The notes under the pieces were generated by a model. It was not told where the DNA came from. It saw only the letters and a list, made by a program, of their open reading frames with translations, and made no database searches. Made by a program: the position numbers and the translations under genes. DNA of 36,100 bases from an uncultured Clostridia bacterium. Its GTDB lineage: Bacteria; Bacillota; Clostridia; Oscillospirales; Ruminococcaceae. Location of the stretch: positions 1-36,100 of the forward strand of contig CANRLN010000016.1 in NCBI GenBank assembly GCA_947631445.1, in the 5' to 3' direction. Numbering within the stretch: position 1 is the first letter of the stretch; each line of letters starts with the position of its first letter. Positions 1 to 8,604 of this stretch are shown piece by piece.

Positions 1-14
1 CAGTTTTATAAAAA

Positions 15-1016
15 TCACTTTTTAATTTTACCGTCACTACTGTCACACTTTTGATTGTATTTAAGAATTATCAACCTGCCGTTTCGGGTTCTTTTGTACT
101 GAAAATCAATTCCGAACTTTTTCAAAGTATATCCGTTCTGCACCAAGTCCCTTGTTACTCTGTTCGGATAAAATTTTTCGTTTGAAACACCTTTCAGTTT
201 TTCAACCAATTCTGAAGCTGTGCCTGTAAAATCAATGTTTTTTTGAAGATAAATATACAATGCTGCGAGAAAAATATTGTCTTTACTTTTAGATGCCGTC
301 GGTTCGTCTGTTACAATCAACTTTTTCAAATCACTATCGAAACATAAATTTATTTACTGATTTTCAATGTCACGGTCGACACAAAAAAGTTTTGCATTTC
401 TGCTGCCTTTTTTGTTTTCAATCAAAACCAAACTTCCATCAACACAACTGCTGATTCCTGTCGAACCCGAAACCATATTAAATGGGTCATTGTCCTTGCA
501 CTTTCTTGTGTGGTGAACAACTACAATTGTTATTCCAAGTTTGTTTGCAAGACTTTTTAGAACAGATAATTCTTTGTAGTCCGAACTATAATTTGATTCA
601 CTGTCACCACGAATCATTTGCAAGGTGTCAATAAAAACAATCTTCAAATCTAAGTGAGCATTTTTAAAGTTTTTAATTTGTTCTTCAAGTCTGTTGCCAA
701 TTAACTCAGACATAATTGAAAAATACAGATTTTCAGTTGACTCGTCTGTTAGTTCATAAAGTCTGTTTTGTATTCTTGCGAAGCTGTCTTCCAAGCACAA
801 GTAGAGTGCAGTGCCTTGTGTTGTCTGCTGACCCAAAACTTTTTCTCCTTTTGCTATGGACAAGCACATATCAAGTGCAAGCCAAGACTTCCCGACCTTT
901 GATGCACCTGCTAAGATATACAAACCTTGTGCTATCAAATTTTCTACCACAAATTCAATTGGCTTGTACACAGTTGCCATAATCTCCTCGCAGGTTTTTG
1001 AGTTTAATTGTTTCAA
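15..1016 (-). pseudogene. RepA-like AAA_25 ATPase, interrupted by one in-frame stop
   Basis: Reads as a RecA-fold replication ATPase of the RepA/AAA_25 type found on plasmids and integrative elements. Walker A is GASKVGKS at residues 37-44; a hydrophobic Walker B strand (KIVFIDTLQMI) and a VVVHHTRK motif follow. The TTG start at 1016 has GGAGA eight bases upstream, better than the internal ATG at 980, which sits only three bases after GAGGAG. A TAA at 354-356 ends the ATPase part after DRDIENQ. The same frame continues without any shift for about 112 residues to 15, and that tail looks like the small C-terminal domain of the same protein. I infer one gene of about 333 codons with a nonsense mutation. 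The core might still be made as a truncated protein. Confidence 0.7.
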
Positions 1017-1471
1017 TAAACATTTCTCCTATTCAATTTTCAAGATTCTGATTTTTTATTTTTGAATATAAAAACACGTTTTCCTCATTATGTAACCAAA
1101 ACAAAAAGACCCGCACAAATTTTAAGATTACGATTTTTACAAAGAGATACACTTATCCCGTTGTATTAAAATCGCACCTAAAATATGTACAAGCCTATGC
1201 TCTAAAATTATTTATTGTATGTTTATGTAAGTGGTGCTTAAGTATTCAATTGTTGTTTTATGCTGAACTTTGTCATTTGTGTTTTTCATTATATCAAATT
1301 GTATTGTGCCTGTCAATAGTTTTTAATAAATTTCTCCATTTTGCATATGATACAGACCCTATTTCAACTCACTTTTTTGTGCAGATAAAACATCTCACTG
1401 TAAAACTAGGTATATAATATTTACTCATTTGCTATTCGCATGATTAGTATCCAAAATGTTCACCACCTTTG

Positions 1472-1500
1472 AAAGGGTATAGTGTTTCATGATACCCTTT
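1472..1500. repeat. Inverted repeat with 9-bp arms
   Basis: AAAGGGTAT (1472-1480) is matched by ATACCCTTT (1492-1500) across an 11-base loop. Neither strand has a T-run after the stem, so it is not a convincing terminator. It could be a protein-binding site or a relic of element DNA. Confidence 0.5.
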
Positions 1501-1687
1501 ACAATTACAATATCTTCATATCAAGAAAAATTTATTTTTGAGTAGATAAACACAATTTTGCCTATTTTTTCTGATTTGCGTTGATAATTAATTATATATT
1601 GATTTTCGATAAGATGTTAAATTGATTTTGGTTTTATAGAATTTGATAAAAAGTATACTTTAAACTGAATAGAAACATAGATATTAA

Positions 1688-1723
1688 AAGCACAAACCGC
1701 CTTTAATCAGGCGGTTTGTGCTT
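1688..1723 (-). terminator. Rho-independent terminator of the TetR-type gene
   Basis: A perfect 14-bp stem (AAGCACAAACCGCC with its complement) closes an eight-base loop. On the minus strand it is followed by a short T-rich stretch (TTTTAAT). It lies 45 bases past the stop of the TetR-type gene. Confidence 0.75.
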
Positions 1724-1767
1724 AATTGTATGATATAAATACATATTTTTTATCTAAGAAAATTAAC

Positions 1768-2328
1768 CTATTTTTTTGTCATTCCATTTACGCCATTGCA
1801 AACAAGGTCAGTTGCGATTTTTATAATATCTTCTAAGGAGATTTTCTTTCCGTCTGCTACCCATTGCTTATAAATTTCTAAAGTGCTTTGGGATACGAAA
1901 GTCATAATAACATTTTGAATGTAAGGGTTTTGACGATTATCTTTCCAGGTTTCAGTCATAATATCACTGGTAATTCTGCGGCTTATATATTTGTAACTGC
2001 CGCTGCAAGTGATTCGTTCACTTAATTTTCCAAGTTCTTCATGAACCAAGAAAAATTCTCTTGTTATTTTATCCATATCACGAGGGCGTTCCAAACCCTT
2101 TGTTCTTTCTATAAACATATGTGCCATTTCATTTTGCACCTCTCTAAGCAAATCATCTAATGTGTTGTAATGCAGATAAAAAGTTTTTCTATTGATATTT
2201 GCTCGTTCTGTCAATTCTTTGATGGATATTTGTTCATAATCCATTTCACAAATCATTTCCTCAAATGCCTTACGGATGCATTCTTTTGTGCGGCGAGTTC
2301 GCACATCTTCTTTTTTTGTACTTCCCAA
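1768..2328 (-). CDS. TetR/AcrR-family transcriptional regulator
   Basis: 186 residues, the usual length for the family. The N-terminal third carries the TetR helix-turn-helix: TRRTKECIRKAFEEM, then ISIKELTERANINRKTFYLHY at roughly residues 34-54. The C-terminal part is the variable ligand-binding domain, and I cannot predict its ligand. The TTG start at 2328 is supported by GGAGG seven bases upstream (2336-2340). The gene is divergent from the aldo/keto reductase operon, the classic arrangement for a local repressor, and the inverted repeat at 2436-2464 lies between them. I infer that it controls the redox operon in response to a reactive small molecule, possibly a carbonyl or quinone. Confidence 0.85.
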   Translation of the reverse strand: MGSTKKEDVRTRRTKECIRKAFEEMICEMDYEQISIKELTERANINRKTFYLHYNTLDDLLREVQNEMAHMFIERTKGLERPRDMDKITREFFLVHEELGKLSERITCSGSYKYISRRITSDIMTETWKDNRQNPYIQNVIMTFVSQSTLEIYKQWVADGKKISLEDIIKIATDLVCNGVNGMTKK

Positions 2329-2390
2329 AATAATACCTCCATTAAATATAATCTCTAATTTTTGTGTCGTGAAAAGTTGGGTACTTTTAT

Positions 2391-2419
2391 ATTATAACAC
2401 ACTTAAGTCAAAAATGCAA
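2391..2419 (-). promoter_or_regulatory. Promoter of the TetR-type gene
   Basis: On the minus strand TTGCAT (2419-2414) and TATAAT (2396-2391) are separated by 17 bases, upstream of the TTG start at 2328. Confidence 0.6.
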
Positions 2420-2435
2420 CTTGTGTATAAAAAAT

Positions 2436-2464
2436 ATGCCACATTTTTTTCAGGAATGTGGCAT
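2436..2464. promoter_or_regulatory. Perfect inverted repeat, candidate operator
   Basis: ATGCCACATT and AATGTGGCAT form a perfect 10-bp inverted repeat with a nine-base spacer. It lies between the divergent promoters of the TetR-type gene and the aldo/keto reductase operon, so it is the best candidate operator for the regulator. As RNA it could also fold as a hairpin. Confidence 0.5.
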
Positions 2465-2490
2465 AAACCACAGTCGATGCAGAAATGGAG

Positions 2491-2519
2491 TGGAAAAAGT
2501 TATGAATTAAAGCTATAAT
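2491..2519 (+). promoter_or_regulatory. Probable promoter of the redox operon
   Basis: A clear -10 box TATAAT lies at 2514-2519, about 50 bases before the first ATG. The -35 region at 17 bases distance (TGGAAA, 2491-2496) is poor, which would suit a regulated promoter. Confidence 0.45.
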
Positions 2520-2569
2520 AGACATATAAGAATAAAACTTAGGCGTTGCATAAAAAGGAGGAAATTGCA

Positions 2570-3424
2570 ATGAAACAAACGTATGTAACTTTAAACGATG
2601 GAAGAAATATTCCGCAATTTGGTCTTGGTGTTTATATGATTCAGGGCGATGAGAATACAAAAACCGCCTGCTTGAAGGCTATTCGTATGGGCTATCGCCA
2701 CATTGATACCGCCCATGCGTATCAAAATGAGCGTGGCGTTGGTGATGCCGTGAAAGAAAGCGGAATTCCCCGTGAAGAAATCTGGATTACATCAAAGTTG
2801 TGGCCAAGCGAATATGGAGAAGGAAAAACAACCGCTGCCATTGATAAAATGCTTGACCGTCTTGGTACAGATTATATAGACCTACTCCTGCTCCACCAGC
2901 AGTTTGGAGATTATCTTGGAGCGTGGAAGGATATGGAGAGAGCGGTCAGAGAAGGCAAAGTAAAATCCATAGGACTTAGCAATTTTGAATCAAAGCGATT
3001 GGAGGAACTGCTTACGGCGGCGGAGATAAAACCATCTGTATTGCAAGTTGAATGTCACCCTTATTATCAGCAGAATGAATTGAAAAAGCGTCTTGTACCT
3101 TATGGCATGGCGATTGAAAGTTGGTATCCAATTGGACATGGTGATGAAACGCTGTTAAACGAGAAAATATTTACAAGACTTGCCCAAAAATACAGAAAAA
3201 GCAATGTACAGATTATTTTACGTTGGCATATTCAGGAGGGCAATATTGTGTTCCCAAAATCCACAAATCCGCAGCATATCAGAGATAATATTGATATTTT
3301 CGATTTTGAACTGACTGTGGAAGAAATGGAGGAAATCCAGGCATTGGATAAGGGAGTGCGTTTTTTCAATATGAGCCTTGCTGAGCAGGAAGCACATCTC
3401 GGAAAATTTGTTCCGGCAGATTAA
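2570..3424 (+). CDS. Aldo/keto reductase (diketogluconate reductase-like)
   Basis: A 284-residue NADPH-dependent carbonyl reductase with the TIM-barrel fold. The catalytic tetrad is visible: Asp and Tyr in HIDTAHAYQNE, Lys in ITSKLW, His in DLLLLHQQ. IGLSNFE and the cofactor-loop motif FPKSTNPQHIRDN are also present; the Lys that usually grips the NADPH 2'-phosphate is kept. There is no signal peptide, so it is cytoplasmic. I chose ATG 2570 because AAGGAGG (2555-2561) lies eight bases upstream; the upstream TTG at 2546 has no such site. It is the first gene of a rightward redox operon, and its nearest relative in the window is the lipoprotein reductase that follows. The physiological substrate cannot be told from the sequence. 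Confidence 0.92.
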   Translation: MKQTYVTLNDGRNIPQFGLGVYMIQGDENTKTACLKAIRMGYRHIDTAHAYQNERGVGDAVKESGIPREEIWITSKLWPSEYGEGKTTAAIDKMLDRLGTDYIDLLLLHQQFGDYLGAWKDMERAVREGKVKSIGLSNFESKRLEELLTAAEIKPSVLQVECHPYYQQNELKKRLVPYGMAIESWYPIGHGDETLLNEKIFTRLAQKYRKSNVQIILRWHIQEGNIVFPKSTNPQHIRDNIDIFDFELTVEEMEEIQALDKGVRFFNMSLAEQEAHLGKFVPAD

Positions 3425-3467
3425 GGATTTGAAAAAAATAAAGCATATTAGAAAGGTGATGGGAAAT

Positions 3468-4626
3468 ATGAAAAAATGTTTATTGGTAATGATGATTTGC
3501 TGTATGGTAGTTTCATTGGCCGCTTGTAGCGATTCTACAAATGACAGCAATGATAGCACTGTAAATGAAACATTTTCTTATGATGAAAAAACGGTTTCGG
3601 AAGAAAGCAAAGTTATTGAAAGTATGACTTCCGACAATGAATGAAAGTACAAAAAATTCTTCTAATGACACAGATTTTTCTGATGAAGAAACGGTTTCGG
3701 AAGAAAGTGAAGTTATAGAAAGCGTGGTTTCTGACAATGAAAGTACAGAAAATTCTTCTGATGAAACAGAAAACAGCAATTCTGAACTTGTAGGAAAATT
3801 TGACCTTAAAGCAGGAACTGTTGTATTGAACAATGGGATTACAATGCCAATTTTAGGGATTGGTATGTACACACTTTCACAGGAGGAAGCGGAAAACTCT
3901 GTATATTGGGCACTTCGTGATGGTTATCGCCTGATTGATACAGCAAGGATATATGGAAATGAAGAAGGCGTGGGTCGTGGAATTAAAAGGGCTATTGATG
4001 AAGGATTTGTAACAAGAGAAGAAATTTTCGTTACCACAAAAATGTGGACCTCCGATTATAATGATGGTGACGACGCCATAGACGCCTCACTTAAACGATT
4101 GGGACTTGATTATATTGATTTAACGATTTTGCACCATTCCCAGCCAAGAAATGATGTAGAGGCATATCAGGCAATGGAAAAGGCTGTGGAGGACGGAAAA
4201 TTGCGTAGCATTGGCTTATCCAATTATTACACTCCTGAAGATTTTGACCGATTAATAAGTGAAACCACAATTCTGCCTGTTCTGCTACAAAATGAAACAC
4301 ATCTTTATTATCAAAGTACAGAAATGAAAGAACATTTGAAACAGTATGGTACTGTTTTGGAATCGTGGTATCCGCTTGGAGGACGAGGTCATACACAGGA
4401 ACTTTTTAATAATGAAACAGTTGTACAGATTGCTGAAGCACATAAAAAAGCGTCTGTGCAGGTGATTTTAAGATGGCATCTTCAAGCAGGGAATATAGCT
4501 ATTCCGGGTTCAAGCAATGAAGACCATATCAAAGAAGATTTTGAAATATGGGATTTTGAGCTGTCGGACGAGGAAATGCAACAGTTAAATGCACTTGACC
4601 GCAAGGAACGTTTTTCAGATTATTGA
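3468..4626 (+). pseudogene. Lipoprotein aldo/keto reductase, frameshifted in its linker
   Basis: The reading frame opens with a lipoprotein signal (MKKCLLVMMICCMVV, lipobox SLAAC) and an acidic Ser/Thr/Glu-rich linker. It then stops at a TGA (3642-3644) created by a tandem ATGA duplication (3637-3644). From 3637 the +1 frame continues the same linker and then a full aldo/keto reductase. The tetrad is conserved: DTARIYGNE, TTKMW, TILHHSQ. The cofactor loop reads IPGSSNEDHIKED, so the usual phosphate-binding Lys is Gly, unlike the cytoplasmic paralogue just upstream. As written, the enzyme could only be made from the internal ATG at 3637, without its signal peptide. It is either a recent pseudogene, a reversible 4-bp slippage switch, or a sequencing error. 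A surface-anchored member of this usually cytosolic family is unusual. Confidence 0.8.
3582..3777 (+). repeat. Two imperfect 32-codon tandem repeats in the linker
   Basis: Unit A (3582-3681) and unit B (3682-3777) each encode a 32-residue segment containing TVSEES-x-VIES and SDNEST. The natural period is 96 bp; unit A is 100 bp because of the extra ATGA. Such repeats are prone to length change by slippage or recombination. Confidence 0.85.
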
Positions 4627-4792
4627 TTAAAGTAAGAAAATAAAGTAAGAAAAGAACATAAAATAGACAGTTATATTAAATAATGAAATAGAAATGCTGG
4701 TTCTCAGCATCAAAACTTATATACTGGGTCTGGCTCAGACTGAAAACTCTGTTTGAAGTAATTGCAAAGGCATGAAAAGGAGGATTTTTAGA

Positions 4793-6430
4793 ATGAAGAA
4801 GTTTCTATCAATTTTTTTAGACTGCATATTGATTTGGTCGTTGGCGGCTTGCGTAAATACATCAAGTGAAAATACAGAATCAGTAAACGGCAATGAAGCA
4901 AACCTTGTTGTTTCGGAGGAATATGCAACAACACCGGAAAATGAATCTACGGAACAGGCTGAGAAAAAATTTGAACAGGAAACAGAAACAACAGGTAGTA
5001 ACATTCTTGTAGCATATTTTTCTTTGGTAGGCGAGCAATATAGTGTTGGTGTCATTGAAGAAGGAAACACTGCTATTATTGCAAATATGATTGCAGAGCA
5101 AACAGGTGCGGACTTATTTAAAATTGAGGCGGTTACGCCATATCCGCAAACCCACAGCGAACTTTTAGATATATCACGTCAGGAAAGGGCAGACAATGCC
5201 CGCCCAGAGATTTCGAGAACTGTGGATAATATGGTAGATTATGATGTGGTTTTTATCGGATACCCAAATTGGTGGGGAGATATGCCAATGATTGTATATA
5301 ACTTTTTGGAGAGTTATGATTTTGACGGAAAAACAATAGTGCCTTTCTGTACACATGGAGGTAGTGGACTTTCGGGTACGGAAAGCACAATTGCCAATAT
5401 TACTGGTGCATCTATGATAGATGGTTTTGCGATTGCGGGAACAACTGCACAAAATGACCGTGACACAGCAAAAGACGAAGTGGTCAAATGGTTGTTAAAA
5501 GGTGGTTTTATTGAAAATGCAACTCAGACAGATAACGAAGCAATATCGGAAGATTATACAGAACAGTCAACAAGCGAGGCTATTTATTTGACGGAATCTG
5601 AACAGGAAAACAATCAGCCAGAGGTCACAGAAAGTATTGATATTACAATGGCTTTCAGAGGAACAAAAGTGACAGCAACGTTGGAGAACAGTGAAACCAG
5701 TCAGGATTTCATTTCATTGCTACCTTTGCATCTGCATATGACTCGATTTTATGACCGTGAATACGCAGACAGTCTTGGGGAGAAAACACTCTCCCAAAAT
5801 GGAAATGCAATTGAAACTTTTGAAAATGGAGATGTGACTTATTACATTGCAGGAAATACGCTGGCGGTTTTCTTTGATAAGTCAAATACTTCCCAGCAGA
5901 GCGAGCTAATACGTATGGGAAAAGTCACATCTGACCTTAAAAAACTGATTGATTTGGACGGCGATGCAGAAGTTTTTATTACTCTTGCCAAAGAAGAAGG
6001 AAATATTATGACAGAATATGATTTTTCGGTATTTTCAAATGTGGAGTTGCTAGGGATTGATGTGACCGAGCTAAGCGAAGAAAAGCAGTCTGTTCTCTAT
6101 CAACAGGCAAGATATTGTCAGGCTATGACTCAAGCTGATACGAATACCATGCGGGAAATTACATCTGAGGATATGACATTTACCCATATGAGCGGCAGGC
6201 AACAAACAAGGGAGGAATACTTCACAGATATAGAGAACGGCGATTTACAGTATTTTTCCATCGGCATTGAAAACCCCGTTGTAGAAGTAAATGGAGATAG
6301 AGCTTCTGTTACCTATACCTCCGTGCTGAATGCAAACGCATATGGTGCAAGAGGAACTTATCGAATGAGTGGAACACATTGGTATGAGTTGCGTAACGGA
6401 GAATGGACTGGGGTTAATAGCAACAATTAG
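4793..6430 (+). CDS. Lipoprotein fusion: flavodoxin-like, cyclophilin-like and SnoaL-like domains
   Basis: 545 residues with a lipoprotein signal (lipobox SLAAC), so it is predicted to be anchored outside the membrane. Three domains follow short acidic linkers. First, a flavodoxin fold of about 160 residues with NILVAYFSL, DVVFIGYPNWWGDMP and FCTHGGSGLSGTE (FMN-loop-like). Second, a cyclophilin-like fold (ITMAFRGTKVTATLENSETS through DGDAEVFITL). Third, a C-terminal SnoaL/NTF2-like domain (RYCQAMTQADTNTMREITSE through TGVNSNN). The start ATG 4793 has AAAGGAGG nine bases upstream; the earlier ATG at 4772 overlaps that site and is rejected. These domains usually occur as separate proteins. The partner electron donor could be the membrane protein encoded directly downstream. 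The substrate is unknown. Confidence 0.85.
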   Translation: MKKFLSIFLDCILIWSLAACVNTSSENTESVNGNEANLVVSEEYATTPENESTEQAEKKFEQETETTGSNILVAYFSLVGEQYSVGVIEEGNTAIIANMIAEQTGADLFKIEAVTPYPQTHSELLDISRQERADNARPEISRTVDNMVDYDVVFIGYPNWWGDMPMIVYNFLESYDFDGKTIVPFCTHGGSGLSGTESTIANITGASMIDGFAIAGTTAQNDRDTAKDEVVKWLLKGGFIENATQTDNEAISEDYTEQSTSEAIYLTESEQENNQPEVTESIDITMAFRGTKVTATLENSETSQDFISLLPLHLHMTRFYDREYADSLGEKTLSQNGNAIETFENGDVTYYIAGNTLAVFFDKSNTSQQSELIRMGKVTSDLKKLIDLDGDAEVFITLAKEEGNIMTEYDFSVFSNVELLGIDVTELSEEKQSVLYQQARYCQAMTQADTNTMREITSEDMTFTHMSGRQQTREEYFTDIENGDLQYFSIGIENPVVEVNGDRASVTYTSVLNANAYGARGTYRMSGTHWYELRNGEWTGVNSNN

Positions 6431-6432
6431 GG

Positions 6433-7128
6433 ATGTCGGCGATGAATAAGAAACAAGGTATTAAAATTGGCATTGATACGATAATGGTGTTTATACTCTC
6501 GCTGCTTATGGGATATTCGCTTGTTGGAGAGATGGCACATGAGGTTTTGGGAATCCTGATGTTTCTGCTTTTCTTGTTTCATCATATCCTGAATGCCGCA
6601 TGGCTGAAAAATCTCCTGCATGGTCATTATACAGCGGTTCGCATTTGCCAAATCGTTGTTAATATACTATTGTTGATTATTATGGTTGTGATTCCGACAA
6701 GCGGAATACTGATGTCCCGTCATTTATTTACGTTTCTGCCCGCCTATCGTGGTATGGAATTGGTTCGTACGGTACATTTAGCCGGTTCCTATTGGGGATT
6801 TGTGCTAATGTCGTTTCATCTGGGACTGCATTGGAATAAAATTATGGGAATAATTAAAAGAAAGGTATGGCAAAAAGGCAACTCGTGGATACTAACATTT
6901 TTGGTACGGACAGCCGCTGTTTTGGTTGCACTGTACGGATGTTATGCTTTTGGAAAACAGCATATGGGTTCTTACCTGTTCTTCAAAAACCAGTTTGTAT
7001 TTTTCGATTTCAGCCAACCGAGAGGAATATTTTTCTTACAGCAGCTTGCTATGATGGAACTATTTGCTTTGTTTGGATATTGCTTTTTGGCAGGACTTAA
7101 AAAGATTGGAAAACGGAAAGGAAGTTGA
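6433..7128 (+). CDS. DUF4405-like multi-helix membrane protein, probable b-type cytochrome
   Basis: 231 residues, mostly hydrophobic, with about five or six membrane helices. His residues lie in or next to helices at GEMAHEVLG, LFHHILNAAW, RTVHLAGSYWG and SFHLGLHWN, the pattern of the DUF4405/flavinylation-associated cytochrome family, where paired His ligate haem. It begins two bases after the previous stop, so translation is probably coupled. The start could be ATG 6433 or ATG 6442, as neither has a strong ribosome-binding site. Context (an external flavodoxin-like lipoprotein before it, an Fe-S protein after it) suggests that it carries electrons across the membrane. That role is an inference; haem binding has not been shown for this protein. 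Confidence 0.75.
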   Translation: MSAMNKKQGIKIGIDTIMVFILSLLMGYSLVGEMAHEVLGILMFLLFLFHHILNAAWLKNLLHGHYTAVRICQIVVNILLLIIMVVIPTSGILMSRHLFTFLPAYRGMELVRTVHLAGSYWGFVLMSFHLGLHWNKIMGIIKRKVWQKGNSWILTFLVRTAAVLVALYGCYAFGKQHMGSYLFFKNQFVFFDFSQPRGIFFLQQLAMMELFALFGYCFLAGLKKIGKRKGS

Positions 7129-7136
7129 TTTTGAAG

Positions 7137-7460
7137 ATGAAACAGAATATAGAGGTAAAGAAATCCGATATTCTCTATACAGTTTGTAAAGAATGTCGTA
7201 AATGCTGTAATTATTGTCCAGCAGAAATTAATATTCCAGAGATGCTGAAATTATATGAAATCTGTATGGCTGAGCAGGACGTTATAGAAGAAATATTTGA
7301 CAGAGCAGATTCGATTGGGCAGCCTATTGATTGTATAGAGTGCGGAGCCTGTTCATCACATTGTCCTCAAAAAATTCAGGTGAAACAGGTTATGCGGAAG
7401 TTGGCAATGAGACAGTCCAGTCAGAGAGAAACCTCGTTACACAAAGTCAAGGAGGTGTGA
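7137..7460 (+). CDS. Orphan two-cluster [4Fe-4S] protein, like the C-terminal tail of Fe-S aldo/keto reductases
   Basis: About 107 residues with two Cys motifs: CKECRKCCNYCPAEINIPE near the N-terminus and CIECGACSSHCPQKI about 45 residues later. The spacing and the IPE-LY-core match the C-terminal ferredoxin-like domain of the COG1453-type aldo/keto reductases, but no catalytic barrel is attached. It could be an electron-transfer partner of the aldo/keto reductases or of the membrane cytochrome upstream. The start is uncertain: TTG 7125 overlaps the previous stop, TTG 7131 has the best spacing from AAAGGAAG (7117-7124), and ATG 7137 is the first ATG and is reported here. It is cytoplasmic, with no signal peptide. 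Confidence 0.8.
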   Translation: MKQNIEVKKSDILYTVCKECRKCCNYCPAEINIPEMLKLYEICMAEQDVIEEIFDRADSIGQPIDCIECGACSSHCPQKIQVKQVMRKLAMRQSSQRETSLHKVKEV

Positions 7461-7461
7461 T

Positions 7462-8271
7462 GTGAAAGGTAAGATGTTTTTTGCCTTTGCAATGCTTATG
7501 ATAAGTATGTTTTCATTTACAGGCTGTTACGGTTTTGAGAACACCGAACAGGTTTTATCTTCTTTATCTGAAACTTCTGAGGTTTCAGAAGAAAAATCAT
7601 CTAATGAACAGGAATCTGTGTTAGAAACAGAGGACATAAATCAAACGAAAATCGAAAATGCTCCTGTATTACTTTATCAGGGACAGGCAAGTATTCGCAT
7701 TGTTACAGGCGAAGGAAAGGTTATTTATATCGATCCATATACAGGCGATGGGCACTATTTGCCTGCTGATTTAATTTTAGTAATGCACACACATTTCGAC
7801 CACAGCGACATAGAGCGTGTTGAACATAAAAATGAGGATTGTGCGATTATTACACACAAGAAAGCGATAAAAGACGGTGAACATCAGGTTTTCGATTTTG
7901 GATATGTAGTTGTTGAAGCTGTCGAAGCAGGCTACAACCAATGGCATAATGTTGGAGAGTGTGTGGGATATGTGCTTACTTTTAACAATGAAAAGTCTGT
8001 TTATGTTACCGGTGATACTTCTACCACAGAACAAATGCCGCTGTTGGCGGAAAAAGGGATTGATTATGCGTTTTTCTGCTGTGACGGCGTATACAATATG
8101 GGATTGAAAGAAGCCGCAGAATGTGCGGAGGCTGTTGGAGCTAAACATAATATTCCCTATCATATGACAACTACTGCGACCGAAAAGCACTTTGACCGTG
8201 AACTTGCCAAGCAGTTTAATGCCCCGAACCGACTCATCGTGGAGGATGGAGAGGAAATCAGGATTGAGTAA
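7462..8271 (+). CDS. Metallo-beta-lactamase-fold lipoprotein (UlaG-like)
   Basis: 269 residues. A lipoprotein signal (lipobox SFTGC) leads into an acidic Ser/Glu linker of about 40 residues and then an MBL-fold hydrolase domain. The metal site is visible as HTHFDHSD, the first motif of the superfamily; a further His (NQWHNVGE), VTGDTS, and HNIPYHM near the end fit the UlaG/RNase Z-like arrangement. The GTG start at 7462 is supported by GGAGG (7451-7455), six bases upstream. It is the last intact gene of the redox operon and the third predicted lipoprotein in it. The MBL fold covers lactonases, phosphodiesterases and nitric-oxide reductases, so no substrate is proposed. Confidence 0.85.
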   Translation: MKGKMFFAFAMLMISMFSFTGCYGFENTEQVLSSLSETSEVSEEKSSNEQESVLETEDINQTKIENAPVLLYQGQASIRIVTGEGKVIYIDPYTGDGHYLPADLILVMHTHFDHSDIERVEHKNEDCAIITHKKAIKDGEHQVFDFGYVVVEAVEAGYNQWHNVGECVGYVLTFNNEKSVYVTGDTSTTEQMPLLAEKGIDYAFFCCDGVYNMGLKEAAECAEAVGAKHNIPYHMTTTATEKHFDRELAKQFNAPNRLIVEDGEEIRIE

Positions 8272-8371
8272 AAGAGGTCCAAAATTTGCAGGACACCACA
8301 AAAGAAGCAGTGAGTGGAAAGTTTGAAAATCTGTTATATTGAGTTCAGAAACAAAGAAAGGATGGGACGGA

Positions 8372-8604
8372 ATGAAAAAAGAAGTTATGATTTTGAATGG
8401 GTTATAGAAAGGAAATTGTAATAGGCAACAAAAACCTTGAAAATGCAAAGGCTATCGCTAAAATAATGAATAACGCAGGGTTTAATGCAGAACCTGTGAA
8501 AATGGATTTATCATAAAGATAGTCCGTTTTGAAGCTGATAGATTTGGCATTAAGCTACGGAGAGATAAAAATGCTTGTTAATGCTGCAGGAGTATCGTCA
8601 AGCT
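8372..8604 (+). pseudogene. Short-chain dehydrogenase remnant
   Basis: The start MKKEVMILNG is followed by a deletion that removes the glycine-rich cofactor loop. One frame then reads EIVIGNKNLENAKAIAKIMN and continues to KMDLS. Two in-frame stops (TAA, TAG) interrupt what should be the Ser/Arg segment, after which SVLKLIDLALSYGEIKMLVN and the family motif NAAGVS are clear. After about 8604 the similarity ends abruptly. NAAG following a nucleotide-binding start is diagnostic of the SDR family. It was probably the last gene of the redox operon before another piece of DNA joined here. Confidence 0.75.

Larger units (their letters stand above)
1017..1767. other. AT-rich stretch without a recognisable gene
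   Basis: No reading frame here looks like a protein I recognise. It holds the ribosome-binding site of the RepA-like gene at its left end, a hairpin at 1472-1500, and the terminator of the TetR-type gene at 1688-1723. The rest is AT-rich and featureless to me. Confidence 0.5.

Noticed and set aside
3513..3872. 119-residue minus-strand frame across the aldo/keto reductase linker
   Set aside because: It is an antisense image of the Ser/Glu-rich tandem repeats and has no supporting start signal.
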